The notes under the pieces: model-generated
What the model saw: the letters and a program-made list of their open reading frames with translations, nothing else
Told to the model about the DNA's origin: nothing
Database searches by the model: none
Assembly: GCA_023079485.1 (NCBI GenBank)
Contig: CM041090.1
Location: forward strand, 39,429,874 to 39,493,873
Length of the DNA stretch: 64,000 bases
Direction of reading: 5' to 3'
Source: Archilochus colubris
Lineage: Eukaryota; Chordata; Aves; Apodiformes; Trochilidae
Part shown: positions 1 through 11,387 of the stretch, in pieces
Numbering within the stretch: position 1 is the stretch's first letter
How the letters are laid out: every line of letters begins with the position of its first letter
Made by a program: the position numbers and the translations under genes

Positions 1-904
1 GGCTCCAATCCTCTCTGGACAGGATGGGGTGGATTGTAGGACCAGAGCTGACTGGTCCAGTGAGAGCAGATTTGTACCCTCCCTGCCTGCTTTAGCTTCC
101 ATGTCCTCTGCAGACCAGCTGCAGCTCCCTGTGGAGGGATGATTTAAGTGCAAGAAGATCTGTGGTCCTTCCACAGACTTTCCCCTTGCTGAAACACCTG
201 CAAAATACTGTCCCCTAACTCAATATGCTTTTTTTTTGTGGCTGCAGCAAAGGATTGGGAGCATTCATGAGAGCAAGTTGTGCAGGAAAGGATTTAAAAC
301 CAGTTCTTAGATAGACCTGTGAGTGTCCTTTCTAAGAGGGCTCTTTCACCAAGCTGTTTTGGAGCAGACCTGTTGCTGGAAGATTTGGTTGCTGTAGAGC
401 TGGAATTAATGTGTCTACTAATAGTGGGGTTTCTGTAGAAAAGACAATAGCATCAGACACCCCAAAACCACCTGGTTTGGTGTGGCTTTTCTAAAGTTGG
501 TTCCTGACCAGGTTGGGTTGTTCAGCCTTTGGAGTGGCCACCAAAGCCCCTGAGATTCACCTGAGTGTGCAGGGCAAGACTTTACAGGGCTTGGAGTGGT
601 AAGGGAGAGGAGATGGGCCATGTATTTGGCTGCTCTGGATGTTGCTTATCCATCCATCCATCCATTCATCCATCCATCCACATTGGACATCTTCTTGCTT
701 GATCCCAACTCCAAACTCTGCTGTGTGCTACTCAGAGCTTCCAGCTGAGGGCACGAGCAGGAAAAAGCATGAGGAAGGGGAGAAGAAGTAGCCCAGGGGC
801 AAGGAGAATGAACAGGAGCATAATTAATAGGGGATGGATTTTGGAGTAAGGGAGATGAGTGTGGGGGGTGTGGGGAGCAACGTTATAAAGTGTGGTTCAA
901 AATA
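1..904. other. Non-coding stretch, no gene seen
   Basis: Mixed-composition unique sequence with only short chance frames. The one recognisable structure is the (TCCA)n microsatellite listed separately. No splice-bounded open frame, RNA gene or repeat family was recognised. Confidence 0.6.
648..682. repeat. (ATCC)n microsatellite
   Basis: About eight copies of the tetramer ATCC/TCCA with one interruption (ATTC). Simple tandem repeat, visible directly. Confidence 0.9.
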
Positions 905-906
905 TT

Positions 907-1427
907 TCTCGAGTCCTGTGTCCAGTTCTGGGCCCCTCAGTTCAGGAAGGATAACGAGGTCCTGGAGCAGGTCCAAAGGAGGCAACTGGGCTGGTGAAGG
1001 GATCCAGCACAGATCCTATGAGGAGAAGCTGAGGGAGCTGGGGGTGTTGAGGCTGGAGAAGAGGAGGCTCAGGGGAGACCTCATCACTCTCTCCAACTCC
1101 CTGAAAGGAGGTTGGAGCCAGGGGGGGGTTGGGCTCTTTTCCCAGGCAACTCTCAGCAAGACAAGAGGGCAGGGTCTCAAGTTGTGCCAGGGGAGGTTTA
1201 GGTTGGAGATGAGAAAGAATTTCTTTCTGGAGAGGGTGATCAGGCATTGGAATGGGCTGCCCAGGGAAGTAGTGGATTCTCCGTGTCTGGAGATATTTCC
1301 AAAGAGCCTGGATGTGGCACTGAGTGCCATGGGCTGGGAACTGCAGTGGGAGTGGATCAAGGGTTGGACTTGATGATCTCTGAGGTCCCTTCCAACCCAG
1401 CCAATTCTGTGATTCCATGATTCTATG
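907..1427 (+). mobile_element. CR1 LINE, 5'-truncated, young lineage B
   Basis: The element carries the C-terminal part of CR1 ORF2 downstream of the reverse-transcriptase domain. An open frame reads through roughly 950-1373, with landmarks [20 protein letters not shown] and the ending [12 protein letters not shown]. It is followed by the short CR1 3' UTR with the GATGATCTCTGAGGTCCC block and a tail of ATTCTRTG repeats (GTGATTCCATGATTCTATGG). CR1 is a non-LTR retrotransposon that moves by target-primed reverse transcription. This copy starts near CTCGAGTCCTGTGTCCAG, so it lacks ORF1, the endonuclease and the reverse-transcriptase core and cannot move by itself. It is nearly identical to the copies at 19.47 and 24.85 kb, which marks a recently active lineage. 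Confidence 0.93.
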
Positions 1428-1430
1428 GGA

Positions 1431-3025
1431 AGGCAAAGATTTTGTAAGGAAGTGGCCATGAAATATATGGGAGGAGGATGGAGGAGGACAAGGTGACTTG
1501 GATCTAGATGTGGATCAGTTGTCTAGAGAAGAGCAGAGTTATGAACATGGGTCTGAGCCTTGGTTTGGGAGACAGAAAGGTGTGGAAAAAACTGATTTCC
1601 TGGGCCAGGGAACAGGGTTGTTCTTGCCAATGCTTCCAGCAAGCTGGGGATGCATGTGAGTATGGCTCAGAACAGGGGCTGGTGAACCACTCTGCTAGAA
1701 AGTGTTTTTTTGGTTTATCAAGGAAATTATTTTAAAAACATATTTAAAAATTTTGTCTTCTTATAAAGGAAAAATAATCACTGTTCTTCTACTTGTGGCT
1801 TCACCTGCTGAAACCAAACTTTTTGTAATGATTATCACTTCCTAGCATCTTGCAGTCTCCACTTTCATTTGTGTTTTTGGTTTTTTTTTCTCCCACATTC
1901 ACTATTTTCCTTTCCTATTCGTCTGTGCAGTTGTTGCTTATCAGCCATGGAAATTTACAGATATTAAATTAGCTGCAGGAGGGCTCTGATATTGTTCCCT
2001 CAATGCTACAGAAACCTATTGAGAACTGAGGGGAAAATTATTAATGAAAACTGAATGAGAAGGCTATAAAGCTCAAACAAAGTGTGTTCCCCATCTCACA
2101 AGGTCTGGATGCATGTAAAATTTCAAGAAAATTAGTCATAAAATGGTATATTATGTTTTGCTTCTTCAGCCAAAAGCGTTGTTGAAATATTTCCATTCAG
2201 TGCAAACTATATTGAGTGATAACAATAATTAATGTACTGAACCATTTAACAAGGAGATAATAAAGGATATGAAGGGTTTATTATAAAAAAATGTGACCCT
2301 CACCACAGGACTTGAACTTTCTGCTTTTGACAATATAAAGCAAAGCCTCTAGGCTTGAAAAAGTCTTCTCCACTTGAGATGAACATCATAAAAGAATGTC
2401 ATGAAAATGAACCTTTTGGTTTTATGTGTTGAAAAAAGGGTCTGGGGAATGAGAATGAATCAGGGAGAGTCTTCAGCAATAGGGGAAATATTCAGCCATT
2501 TGGGGTTTTGGGGTGTTTATATCTGGACTATCAAGGCATGGTAAATTCTGCATGTTGCCCCCTAAGCAGGAAATGAACAGTATGGAAGTTCAAGGGGAAA
2601 GAAAAGGAAAATAAAACATAAAGCAGTGTCTGCCCAGTGGCAGAGTCAGTAGGATCACCCAGCAAGAGTCAGAAGCTTGGAGTCTTTTGAACTTGTTGTG
2701 ATCAACTGGGATTTGCTCACCCATAGTCAGATTTCCTTCAGGAAACACCAAAAAGCAAGAAAAAAACAAGGAAAATTAATTAAAAAAACAAAAATACTTT
2801 GATTCCTCTGCGATTTATATTATTATTTTGATAAAAAGCATGTAAGAGAGAACAGATGAAGCTGAAGTCTGCTTCTCAGCCTAGATTTTCCAGCTTGTGC
2901 CTTTGCTCTATGTTGAGGGAAACCAGTTAGATCCAGAGTTCAGCCAGAATACCTGAACCAAAATGATAATGAATCCAGGGAGCTGAAATCAAATTCAGTG
3001 CCCCAAACCCCATCACTATGTTATG
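1431..3025. other. AT-rich non-coding stretch, no gene seen
   Basis: Unique AT-rich sequence with short T runs and several TTAAT/AATTAAT-type motifs. It holds no sustained reading frame and no repeat family that I recognise. Confidence 0.55.
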
Positions 3026-3026
3026 A

Positions 3027-3118
3027 TCAAAGAATCAGGGAATCATTTTAGTTGGGAAAGACCTTTAAGATCATCAAGCTCAACCAATCTGAGGGCAGAC
3101 AAACCTGCACCTATCCAG
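3027..3118 (-). mobile_element. Decayed CR1 3' end
   Basis: The sequence reads AGAATCAGGGAATC, then TTGGGAAAGACC, then AAGATCATCAAGCTCAACC. This is the reverse complement of the CR1 3' terminus (tail octamers, then the GATGATCTT..CC block). It is a heavily diverged fragment with no coding part left. Confidence 0.75.
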
Positions 3119-3119
3119 A

Positions 3120-4515
3120 AGACAGAACTGAGCATCTCCTGAGCAGTCCAGAATATGGGCCCAGCATTAATACACGTGGAACTTATTGATGGCAGTGCCC
3201 AAAACAAAGGGAAAGCCAAGTGCTGCCCTGAAAATCAGAACAAGTGTCATTGATAACACTGAAGAGGCTGGAACCTTGTCCAGAATATTGAACAGACCAC
3301 AGAGAGCTACGAAACCCATCAGAAATCCTGGGTGAAATCCAGACAATATTTTTTTGCAAATTAAAAAACGGCGTGTCAGAGAAATACAGTCAGAAACTAC
3401 AAAGGCAGAGGATGCTTTGTGCAGCCTGCTGACTCCAACTTGCTGCTCCGGGTTCCTAGTGAGCCATTTTAATTGAAAGTGAGAGCATCCGTGGCAAAAA
3501 AAAAAAAAAAAAGGTTGGGAAGTCCTGCTCTAATTGACTCTTTCTGGGGTTAACTGTTGCAAAGAAACCAGCCAGGTCCCAGCACCAGGAGCTGGGCCTT
3601 CCCCCATCATTAATTCCATTTGGGTTACATTTCTTAATCAGCCCTGCCTGGATCTGTGGGGGAGATGGATGGCACCGTGCCAGCACTGCCACTCCGAGGA
3701 GATAAAAAACACCGAGCCAGGGAGGGGAGGAGGGCAAAGCTCTGCTTGTTAGTTCTTCCCTCTTTTGATGCTTGAATTGGTTGGGTTTCTGACACAGACC
3801 TTTCCTGTAACTGCTTCTTTCTTTAATGGAGCAGCAGGATTGTTGTCCTTGTGGCTTTTGTTTGGTCCTTTCTTTAATCGACCCTTCCAGCGTTTTGGAG
3901 GGCTGTGATTGAAGTGAAAGGGGTTCTCCTGACTGCCTGGGAACTCTTTCCCAACACGTCAGCAAACCACAGAGCTTGGTGTAGGTGGGAATTAAAGCAA
4001 AGGTGAGGACAAAGAGGCCCTAGAGACTCCTCCATGTGATTCTGTGAAATCCCAGCTCTCTGCTTATGGCATTTGCTGTGCAACAACTGGGAGAGGGACT
4101 CCATCTGCACCATGGAAGATCTGGACCTCCAGAGTAGGACAAGTCAGAGACCTGAAAACAAGGGCTTGTGGAGTCCAGGTCCTGGTAAGGTAGCAAGAAG
4201 GAATCAATGTGTGCCCTGGAGCACAGAGCCATCATGTCCCACCTCACACCTAGAGTTTTCTTTGGGTTCCTCACCCCAGTTTTCATCCCTTTGCCCCAGC
4301 ACACATTTTTTTCAGCTGAAGCCTTACAGTTTTGTTCCCTCCAGGTTAAGCAGGGGACCTGCCACCCACTCCATGTAACTCCTAGGGAATCCTCACCAGA
4401 TACCTAGAGATGGAACAGGATGGGAGAAAAGGTGTTTGGACTGCTTTTCTGTCAGACATTTTTAAGATTCAACTGGGCAGGGTACTGAGCCATCTTATTT
4501 AGGTGGTGCTTTTGC
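3120..4515. other. Non-coding stretch with a poly-A run
   Basis: There is a run of 17 A at 3496-3512. Otherwise the sequence is unique and mixed in composition. Several overlapping frames of 70-169 codons exist on both strands, but their proteins are proline/serine/glutamine-rich and have no recognisable domain, so I treat them as chance frames. Confidence 0.5.
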
Positions 4516-4520
4516 CAAGA

Positions 4521-4578
4521 AGGGTTTGATCAGGTGATCCTTGAGATGTCTTCTGACCTGGTGTTCTATGATCCTCTT
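4521..4578 (+). mobile_element. Possible CR1 3' end remnant
   Basis: GGGTTTGATCAGGTGATCCTT, the following TCTTCTGACCTGG and GTTCTATGATCC are arranged like the CR1 3' terminus (GGTTGGACTAGATGATCT, CCTTCCAACC, ATTCTATGATT). It is short and diverged, so the call is tentative. Confidence 0.5.
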
Positions 4579-4579
4579 G

Positions 4580-7479
4580 TAGGCAGAAGGTAAAACCAAG
4601 ATGTTATCAGAAGTTACTGCAGTCATGCTCCTGGGAAGTGAGGTTTCCTGCAGGGAGATCCTTGTGTGTCCAGGAAAGGTATTTATATGTAAACTGGGTG
4701 ACCAGCTACTGAACTTGGGAGGATGGCTAGATCCAGGGGTGAGCTTGGCTCCTTGCTTGGGTCAAGCAGCTCAAGTCCTCTCTGCTGCCACTTGCCTTGT
4801 CAGAGGGAGGAAGAAAAGCAAGTGTTTCAGCTTTTTGATCTCCCAGATTATGTTGTCTCACCCTGGGACTGCTCAAGGGGGAGAGGCAGGGTGAACCCAG
4901 AACAATCACAGCACATTTACTGTAAGGGATTACATTTAATTTTTTTTCCCCTTGGAAATTTCACAACTGACTTTGATTAAGTTCTTCCAAAACTCAGTAA
5001 GCACATAAAGCATTAGAGAGGGTGAGGGGACCTATGCTCCCATCCATTTGCTGGATGGGATTTTTGCAAGGTTTCCTTCATTTCATGAAGATGTTCTTGG
5101 CCATACCCCCTGCAAAAGGCTGTAGCCAAGTTCAGGTGAGCTGATGCCCTGTTGGGTGGCCCTGGGATCAGACACTGATGCCAGGCTGGTGGTAGCTGGT
5201 GGCAGGGTTGGCCTTTCACTGCTAAAGCCCTTGCAGCCTGTGCAAACCATATACAAAAGGTATAAAACTAGTGGTGTATATTGCTAAGACCTCCTGTGAC
5301 ACAGCTGTATTATTTCTTTAAATGCATTCCTTAGGTCATTGATGGCATCTCTGGTTCATACTGTCCCTGGCACAGCAGGATCTGCTTTGCTGCCAAAACC
5401 CCTGGGGGGGATGGTTTTGCTCTCACTCTTGCTTGTAAAATGTATTATCTGAAACCACCTCTTCCTTGGCCAGATATTTTCTGAGTCAGTCACTCTGTCC
5501 CCCTGCAAAATTGTGTGTGTTTCCCTGGTCTGCAAAGGGGTTTATTAATCAGGGATGTCATGAGCTCTCAATGAAACGAAGTCTTTGGACCTGGAGACCC
5601 AGAAAAATGGACACAGTGTACTGGCAAAATGTTCTTAGGAGCACATGTGAATTTCTTTGCACTCAAATTAAGCAGGATTAAAGCAGCTAAACTGTTGTTG
5701 CTCAGTTCTCTTGGATCATGTGACAAAGCCTGAATCTCTTTTAGTCACTGGTATAGGCCTAAGTCAGTCCCTTGATCTCCAAATTAATTTTTGAATTGAA
5801 TGATTGTGTGGGTTTGTGGTTCTGGTTTTTGTTTTGTTTTTTTTTTTTTTTTGTCCTAATTGAGTCTTCAAGTGAAAAATGCTTAGCAAACAGATGGAAA
5901 ACTGAGGACAAAAGGCTCTATTATGTAATTAAAGAAGGGAGAGTTCACTACAAGAGTTTGAAATTAGTACTGGGAGGCTCTGTTGATTCTTTCCTTCATA
6001 AAATCCCAAACAGTAAGTGACACACAGTGGTTTTGCACAGCTTGGTGGAAAACCATGAAAAATGAAGAAGGTGGAACTTCTGGCAGCTCTTGTAATAGAT
6101 AGTACAAAGCACCTGAGTAATTTACTGATCTACTCCTTTTTTTTTTTTTTTTTTTTAATTTTATTGGTATGGCAGAAGTAACAGTTTTCCCAGGAAAAGA
6201 AGGTTTCAGGTGATGGCAGAGCAAAGCTTAAAGGTATTTCCTATATGAAACCCCCAAAATTCCCCTTGGAAAATGTTTCAAGTTTTGTGGGACCCTCAGG
6301 ACACCCTGGGGTTTTCTTGCCATTCCATGAACACAGGGAAGTAACTCTCTACAGCTCTGGCTGTAAGATACTGAGGTTTAAAAGTGTTCTGAGCAGATCT
6401 GTACAAGGTCTGGATGCTGGGGTGTACATTGCATCCCAAAATTCATATTTTCTGTAGCAGCTGAAGGGTGGCAGAATGTGAAGGTTCTTCAGGTGGCTGG
6501 GATGATGAACAGAGGTGCCCCAGGGCTTGGGGTTTACAGAGATTGGCACAGTCCCCACCTCCTTTGTGATAATAAATCAACTTTTGAGGAATTCCTTGTC
6601 TGCTTCATGCAGCCAAGAAGAGTTAAGTCCCACTCTCTTATACCTCTTGCTGTTGTTTTAAGTCTGGGATGTTTGTGTGTGTGTTTTTTCTTTTACCCTT
6701 GATATACTGAAGGAAAGTACCTCATTCCACTCTGTTGCCTCTACAGTTTCCTTTCTGGTGGGTTTCTGCCTTCCAAAATATCAAGTTTGACTTAATGGAT
6801 GAGTCAGTCCTGGACCACCTGAGCCAGCACTGAGCTGGAATGAGAAGGGAAATAGATGGAGCTTCTTCAAGTTGCTCTCTTTCATTCTCAGATGCAGAGC
6901 TAATTAATATCCCTCTCTGCTAATGAGCAGGAGTAAATGAGGTTTATTGATAACCACTGAGGTCCAATTAGAAATCCAGGTTAAAAAGGGCCACCATTTA
7001 GCCAGGTGACTGCTTCACATACAGCTCGTAGGTGACATTGCTCTTTGCCCATGAAATCCCTGTTGTTGCTTACTGTAGTTTACCCCAAAGCTCATTGCTG
7101 TAGTTTTGCTTTTACCAGTTATTGTTTAACAGTTATAGCACTTAACATCTGCTAGTTATTTGTCTCCTGTTGTACTGGCAAGTGAAGAGCTGTCCCAAGT
7201 TACAGTTATTGCTTAATATCATAAAAAAAGAGAGAAAATTCCCCAATTAATTTTCTTCCATTGTTATGGCAAGGCCATCAGCTCTGCTGAGGTGCACAGC
7301 ACCAACAAGAAAGCAAAGAGTTGCCTTGCCAGACCTTGGCATTTTCTTCTCTGGGTTGCTGTCACATTTCATGGGAGTTTTGTGGTTGGATGGAGCTTAG
7401 ACAGAAACCATCATTTGTGTTGGGCTCTGTCGTGGCCCTGCATGGTTTGGTCCTCTCTGTGTGACCCGTGGAGCTCTTA
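4580..7479. other. Non-coding stretch with poly-T tracts, no gene seen
   Basis: T-rich tracts lie at 5825-5852 and 6137-6156. The rest is unique sequence without a recognisable repeat or coding exon. The longest frames (up to about 100 codons) have low-complexity or random-looking translations. Confidence 0.5.
7474..7479. repeat. Target-site duplication, left copy (CTCTTA)
   Basis: CTCTTA immediately precedes the TGTAG start of the solo LTR. It is repeated exactly at 7689-7694 after the CTACA end, as expected for integrase-mediated insertion with a 6-bp stagger. Confidence 0.9.
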
Positions 7480-7688
7480 TGTAGAGAAACAAGATAAACC
7501 AGGTGCCTTGAGTTGCCGAAGAGTGGGTGTGAGTCCACCTGTGCCTGGTTAGGGCAGGCCCCCTATTACCAGGGGGCCAATAAAGGTGGGACACACACCC
7601 ACAAGGAGAGAGCTCACTCTTGTGCGAGGCAATGGAGAGGCCAGCAGCTCGTTGAGCCTCAGGAGCAAGAAAGGCTCCTCCTGCTACA
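7480..7688 (+). mobile_element. Solo LTR of an endogenous retrovirus (209 bp)
   Basis: The element starts TGTAG and ends CTACA, so its ends are inverted repeats with the canonical TG..CA. A polyadenylation signal AATAAA sits at 7579-7584, consistent with the R region of a sense-strand LTR. It is flanked by a perfect 6-bp duplication, CTCTTA. No gag, pol or env sequence lies on either side, so this is a solo LTR left after recombination between the two LTRs of a provirus. A 6-bp duplication is typical of class II (alpha/beta-like, ERVK-type) avian elements; that class is an inference. A longer relative lies at 27695. Confidence 0.9.
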
Positions 7689-7694
7689 CTCTTA
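7689..7694. repeat. Target-site duplication, right copy (CTCTTA)
   Basis: Exact second copy of the 6-bp duplication flanking the solo LTR. Confidence 0.9.
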
Positions 7695-8112
7695 TGTTCA
7701 CCTGAGGCACTGGATTGCTCATAAACACCATGTAAAAGAGTTTGACTCTGCTTATTTCCTGGCATAAGTTGTTGAAGAATAATAGAGAGGATCTGGCTAA
7801 GTGTTTCCCTACTTCTCTGAAGGGAATTTTCTACACTGAAGCATCTAGAAAATACTTGGGTGTTACCAAGCCTCACAGAAACTTGCATGGTATCAAGTCC
7901 TTGTGCTGGCCCTCATGGCAATGCTGGTGTTTAGCTCACATTGGGATCTTGTCCTGTTCCTGTTGGACTAAAGGATTAACTGCTGTGTATGGAGAGGGAG
8001 CAGGAGGGTTTGGGCTACAGACTCTGAAGGAGGCAAAAATGGGGAGAAAAGTAGTTGCAAACAGAGCAAGTTGCTGCAACTTCTTTCCTGGGGTAAAGAT
8101 GTGGTGCTGAGT
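7695..8112. other. Non-coding stretch, no gene seen
   Basis: Unique sequence between the solo LTR and an old CR1 fragment. A frame of 122 codons on the plus strand has no recognisable domain. Confidence 0.5.
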
Positions 8113-8113
8113 T

Positions 8114-8285
8114 AATAGAATCACTTAGGATGGAAAAGATCCATAAGACCACTGAGTCCAACCCTTGAGCTAACATTGCTAAGCCCACCACTCAGCCATA
8201 TTCTTGCATGTCTGCAGGTCTTTTAAACACCTCCAGGGATGGTGACTGAACCACTTCAGTCTCAACCACTTCAGTAATTCCTGGC
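8114..8285 (-). mobile_element. Old CR1 3' fragment
   Basis: TAGAATCACTTAGGATGGAAAAGATC, then the CACTGAGTCCAACCC motif, then TTTTAAACACCTCCAGGGATGGTGACT match the reverse complement of a CR1 3' UTR and the end of ORF2 (CACCATCCCTGGAGGTGTTTAAAA in sense). It is diverged and fades out after about 8285. Confidence 0.85.
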
Positions 8286-8289
8286 TGTG

Positions 8290-10374
8290 TTCTGGAAATC
8301 ACTGAAAATGGAGATTTCATCAGGGTAAGAAACACCTGTTGGACCTAAGTCTTCAAGAGGACATTTCCCCAAGCCCAGGGTTATAGTGGTACTTGTGGTT
8401 GGTCTGCATCACACTGCAGCCAGGCACTGGGAGGACTCCCAGGATGTTTCCCACAGTGGGTACCCCCCCTCACAGCAGGACTGAGGATATGGGACCTCAT
8501 TGGGTTTGCAGTTCTGGGGATAAAAGATGACACTCAGTAGAGAAGAACCCCAAAAACCAGCTCTGCTCCCTCCCCAGGCTGCTACCAGCACACCCCCACA
8601 GGTCTTGAAATGGGACTCAGTAAATCACCTTCCTTTTTGTGATTTTCCTGAATGAGAAGTCGAGGGAAGGCTTATTCCTCTTTTTGGCTGAAATAACAGC
8701 ACAGGGATCAGGGAGGGCCAGGTCTAACCTTTCAGCAGAGTTCAGGCTCTGCCACGTCAGCAATTGTTCCTTGCCACCACAGTGTAAAACCCTTTTCCCT
8801 TTCACTTCACATTATTTCTCCCCTCAGAAGGCTTTCAGTGCAGATAATGCACACCAAGGTACAATACCACCAGTTGTCTGAGAAAAGAAGCCCATTTTCT
8901 TCTAGTGGGTGGTAGGTAAGAATTACTAATCCAATCTGCTTGAGTTAACGCAAAACAAGGATTAGGGTAAAGTTCCCCAATATGTTAATCTTCCTTTATA
9001 GAAGTAAACTTTAGCACTGCTATCAACCCCGTGGTTTATAGTTCATGGGAACAATGAACCAATTAAACTTGAGCAGAAAAAAAAACCCCAACCTTGCACA
9101 AGTTTTCTGGTTGTTACCTAATACTTTGAATTCCTTTGATTCTTAATTATTCGCCCCTGTGCCGTAGACAGAGGAAATAAAACATTGTTTATTATTCATT
9201 AGGCTGTGTCTAAACATATCCATAATTAACTGCATTTTATTGAAATTTTTTCTTTTCATCTCCCCCTCTGTGAAAGTGGGTATTAAATGATACGTAAGGT
9301 CCTGGATAACTGATATAATTGTTGGCAGAGGAAGCTGACAGCTTAGTGGAATGGTTGTGCCTATTCATAGTCAGCTAGTTGTGAAAAAAAAGAAAAAAAA
9401 AAAAGAAAAAAAAAAGAAATGGAAAGGGTCATTCAGAAGCGTTTTTGTAGGTATTGGGAAAGAAAGATCACTTTGTTTCATTTTTGTAAATGAACACTCA
9501 ATGGCAAAATGTCCTCTGGCTGTAAAGCCTATTCAGAACAGCCTTCAAGTCTGTTTTAGCTGTACTGATATCCTAAAAAAATATTCTTACTGGGTACTGG
9601 GTGATATTCACAGCTCTTCTTTACAACAATCCACAGCACTCACAAAAATTCTACTGCGTGTTCTGACTCTTCTTCTGCCTTTTAAAATTTCTGACTGGAG
9701 AGGAGAGCAAAAGGAGGATAATTGGACTCACCGTATCAGGCAGAAATGTCAAGGATTTACTTCTAAATGCTGAAGGGTCTCTTCTCCTGTCAATACCCAC
9801 ACGTGGGTCTTCAGCACATCAATTAGAGAGGTGTGGTCCTAAAGCAAAGGTTACACTGGAGGATTTCAGCAGCTTCTCTGCTGGGGAGGTCAGAAAAGCC
9901 AGTTAGATTTTAGAGTAAGCATGCAGATGTTACACCTAACCTGCCTTTGACCCTTGCAGTAAGTGCAAGCAGACAGCCAGGGATGTATTTGCAGTGTCAG
10001 CATCTACCCCTGCTTGTTATAGATTGAATCCCATTGGAATCAAAAGGGAAACCTCTTTCTGGGAGGCTCTGATGTCACCATCCCTTCTGAAAACCTCAGT
10101 GATTAGCAATGATTTAAATGTACCTAAAAAAGGACAGTAACCCTCTACCAAATCCAGCTTTCTGTACAATTTCATAGCCAAAGTTCCAATGCAATGTGAT
10201 CTATAAAAAATTAAAAATAAAAGTGGATTGAATGAATATTGCAATCCAAGCTGCAGTTCAGTTTATTAAGTCACATTTATAATGTTCTCAGTTAAAAGAC
10301 TCGAAGTTCAGGGAATACAGCAGAGCATAACAGGTCACTGGGCTGAGTACAGTCATCTACAGCAGAGAACTTGT
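8290..10374. other. Non-coding stretch, A-rich tract inside
   Basis: An A-rich tract with G interruptions occupies 9383-9420. The rest is unique and AT-rich, with stretches of homeodomain-like TAATTA or ATTAGG motifs around 9130-9240. No exon or RNA gene was recognised. Confidence 0.5.
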
Positions 10375-10375
10375 G

Positions 10376-10665
10376 TATCACAGACTGGTTTCAGTTGGAA
10401 GGGGCCTTAAAAACCTCAAAACCCATCCAGTTCCATCCCCCTGCATGGGCAGCTCCCATCCAGGTTGCTCCAAGCCCCATCCAACCTGCCCTTGAACCTT
10501 TCCAGGGATGGAAGCCACAGCTACTTTAGGAAACATAGACCAGGGTCTCACCACACACATAGTGAAAAAATTCCTCCTAAAGTCTTATCTAAATCTTCTC
10601 TCTTCCAGTTTAAAGCCATCCCCCCTTTCACATGCCTTTGTCAAACATCCATCTCCAGCTTTCAA
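10376..10665 (-). mobile_element. Old CR1 fragment, 3' end
   Basis: The sequence runs TCACAGACTGGTTTCAGTTGG, CCATCCAGTTCCATCCCCCTG, CAGGTTGCTCCAAGCCCC and TCCAGGGATGGAAGCCACAG. This is the reverse complement of an older CR1 subfamily ending that is also seen at 23.1 and 29.1 kb. It covers the 3' UTR and the end of ORF2 but has stops and indels. Its 5' end abuts another CR1 in the opposite direction. Confidence 0.88.
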
Positions 10666-10689
10666 AAGGCTCATCTCATCTACCTAGGC

Positions 10690-11385
10690 AGGCTGGAGAG
10701 TTGAGTGGGGGGAAATTTAGTGAAACACAAGGGCAAATGTAGAGTCTGGCATTTGGGAAAGAACAATCCCAAGTACCAGTATAGGTTGGGGACTCACCAG
10801 TTAGAGAGCACAGGAGAAAGGGACCAAAGGGTCCTAGTGGGCAGAAGGATGAGCATGAGCCAGTAATGTGTCCTGGTGTCAAAGAAGGGCAATGGCATCC
10901 TGGGGTGTATTATAAGGGGGTGGCTAGTAGGTTGACAGAGCTTCTCCTCCCTCTCTGCTCAGCCCTGGTGAGGCCACACCTGGAATATTGTGTCCAGTTT
11001 TGGGCCCCTCCATTCAAGGGGGACAGGGAACTGCTGGAGAGAGCCCAGCACAGAGCCAGCAAGATGCTGAAGGGAGTGGAACATCTCCTGGTGAGGAAAG
11101 GCTGAGGGAGCTGGGGCTCTGCAGCTTGGAGGAGGCTGTAATTAATGCTTGTAAATATGTAAAGGGTGAGTGCCAGGAGGATGGAGCCAGGATCTTCTCA
11201 GTGATGACCAATGATTGGACTAGGGGTAATGGGTGCAAGCTGGAGCACAGGAGGCTCTGTGTAAACATTAAAAAAAAATCTTTTTTACTGTGAGGGTGAC
11301 AGAGCACTGGCACAGGCTGCCCAGTGAGGTTGTGGAGTCTGCCAGGCAAAAACCTACAAAAATCAAAGAGTGAGGTTGGGGGACC
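10690..11385 (+). mobile_element. Old CR1 fragment with ORF2 relics
   Basis: Broken frames encode the region just downstream of the CR1 reverse transcriptase. Landmarks are [20 protein letters not shown] at about 10951-11010 and a [11 protein letters not shown] segment near 11110. The sense DNA includes CTCAGCCCTGGTGAGGCCACACC and the GAACTGCTGGAGAGAGCCCAGCA motif. Frames shift several times, so it is a pseudogene fragment. The 3' end is decayed and no clean ATTCTATG tail is visible. It lies head-to-head with the preceding minus-strand CR1. Confidence 0.88.
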
Positions 11386-11387
11386 TT

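Noticed and set aside
942..1436. Antisense open frames across the young CR1
   Set aside because: These are mirror frames of the CR1 ORF2 C terminus. The same antisense peptides recur at every lineage copy (for example 17533-17766 and 21390-21623).
3496..3512. Poly-A run considered as the tail of a processed retrocopy
   Set aside because: The upstream sequence shows no mRNA-like open frame and no target duplication was found. A simple homopolymer is enough.
7397..7888. 163-codon minus-strand frame across the solo LTR
   Set aside because: It runs antisense through the LTR and both flanks. An LTR insertion cannot have been part of an older coding frame, and no retroviral domain is present.
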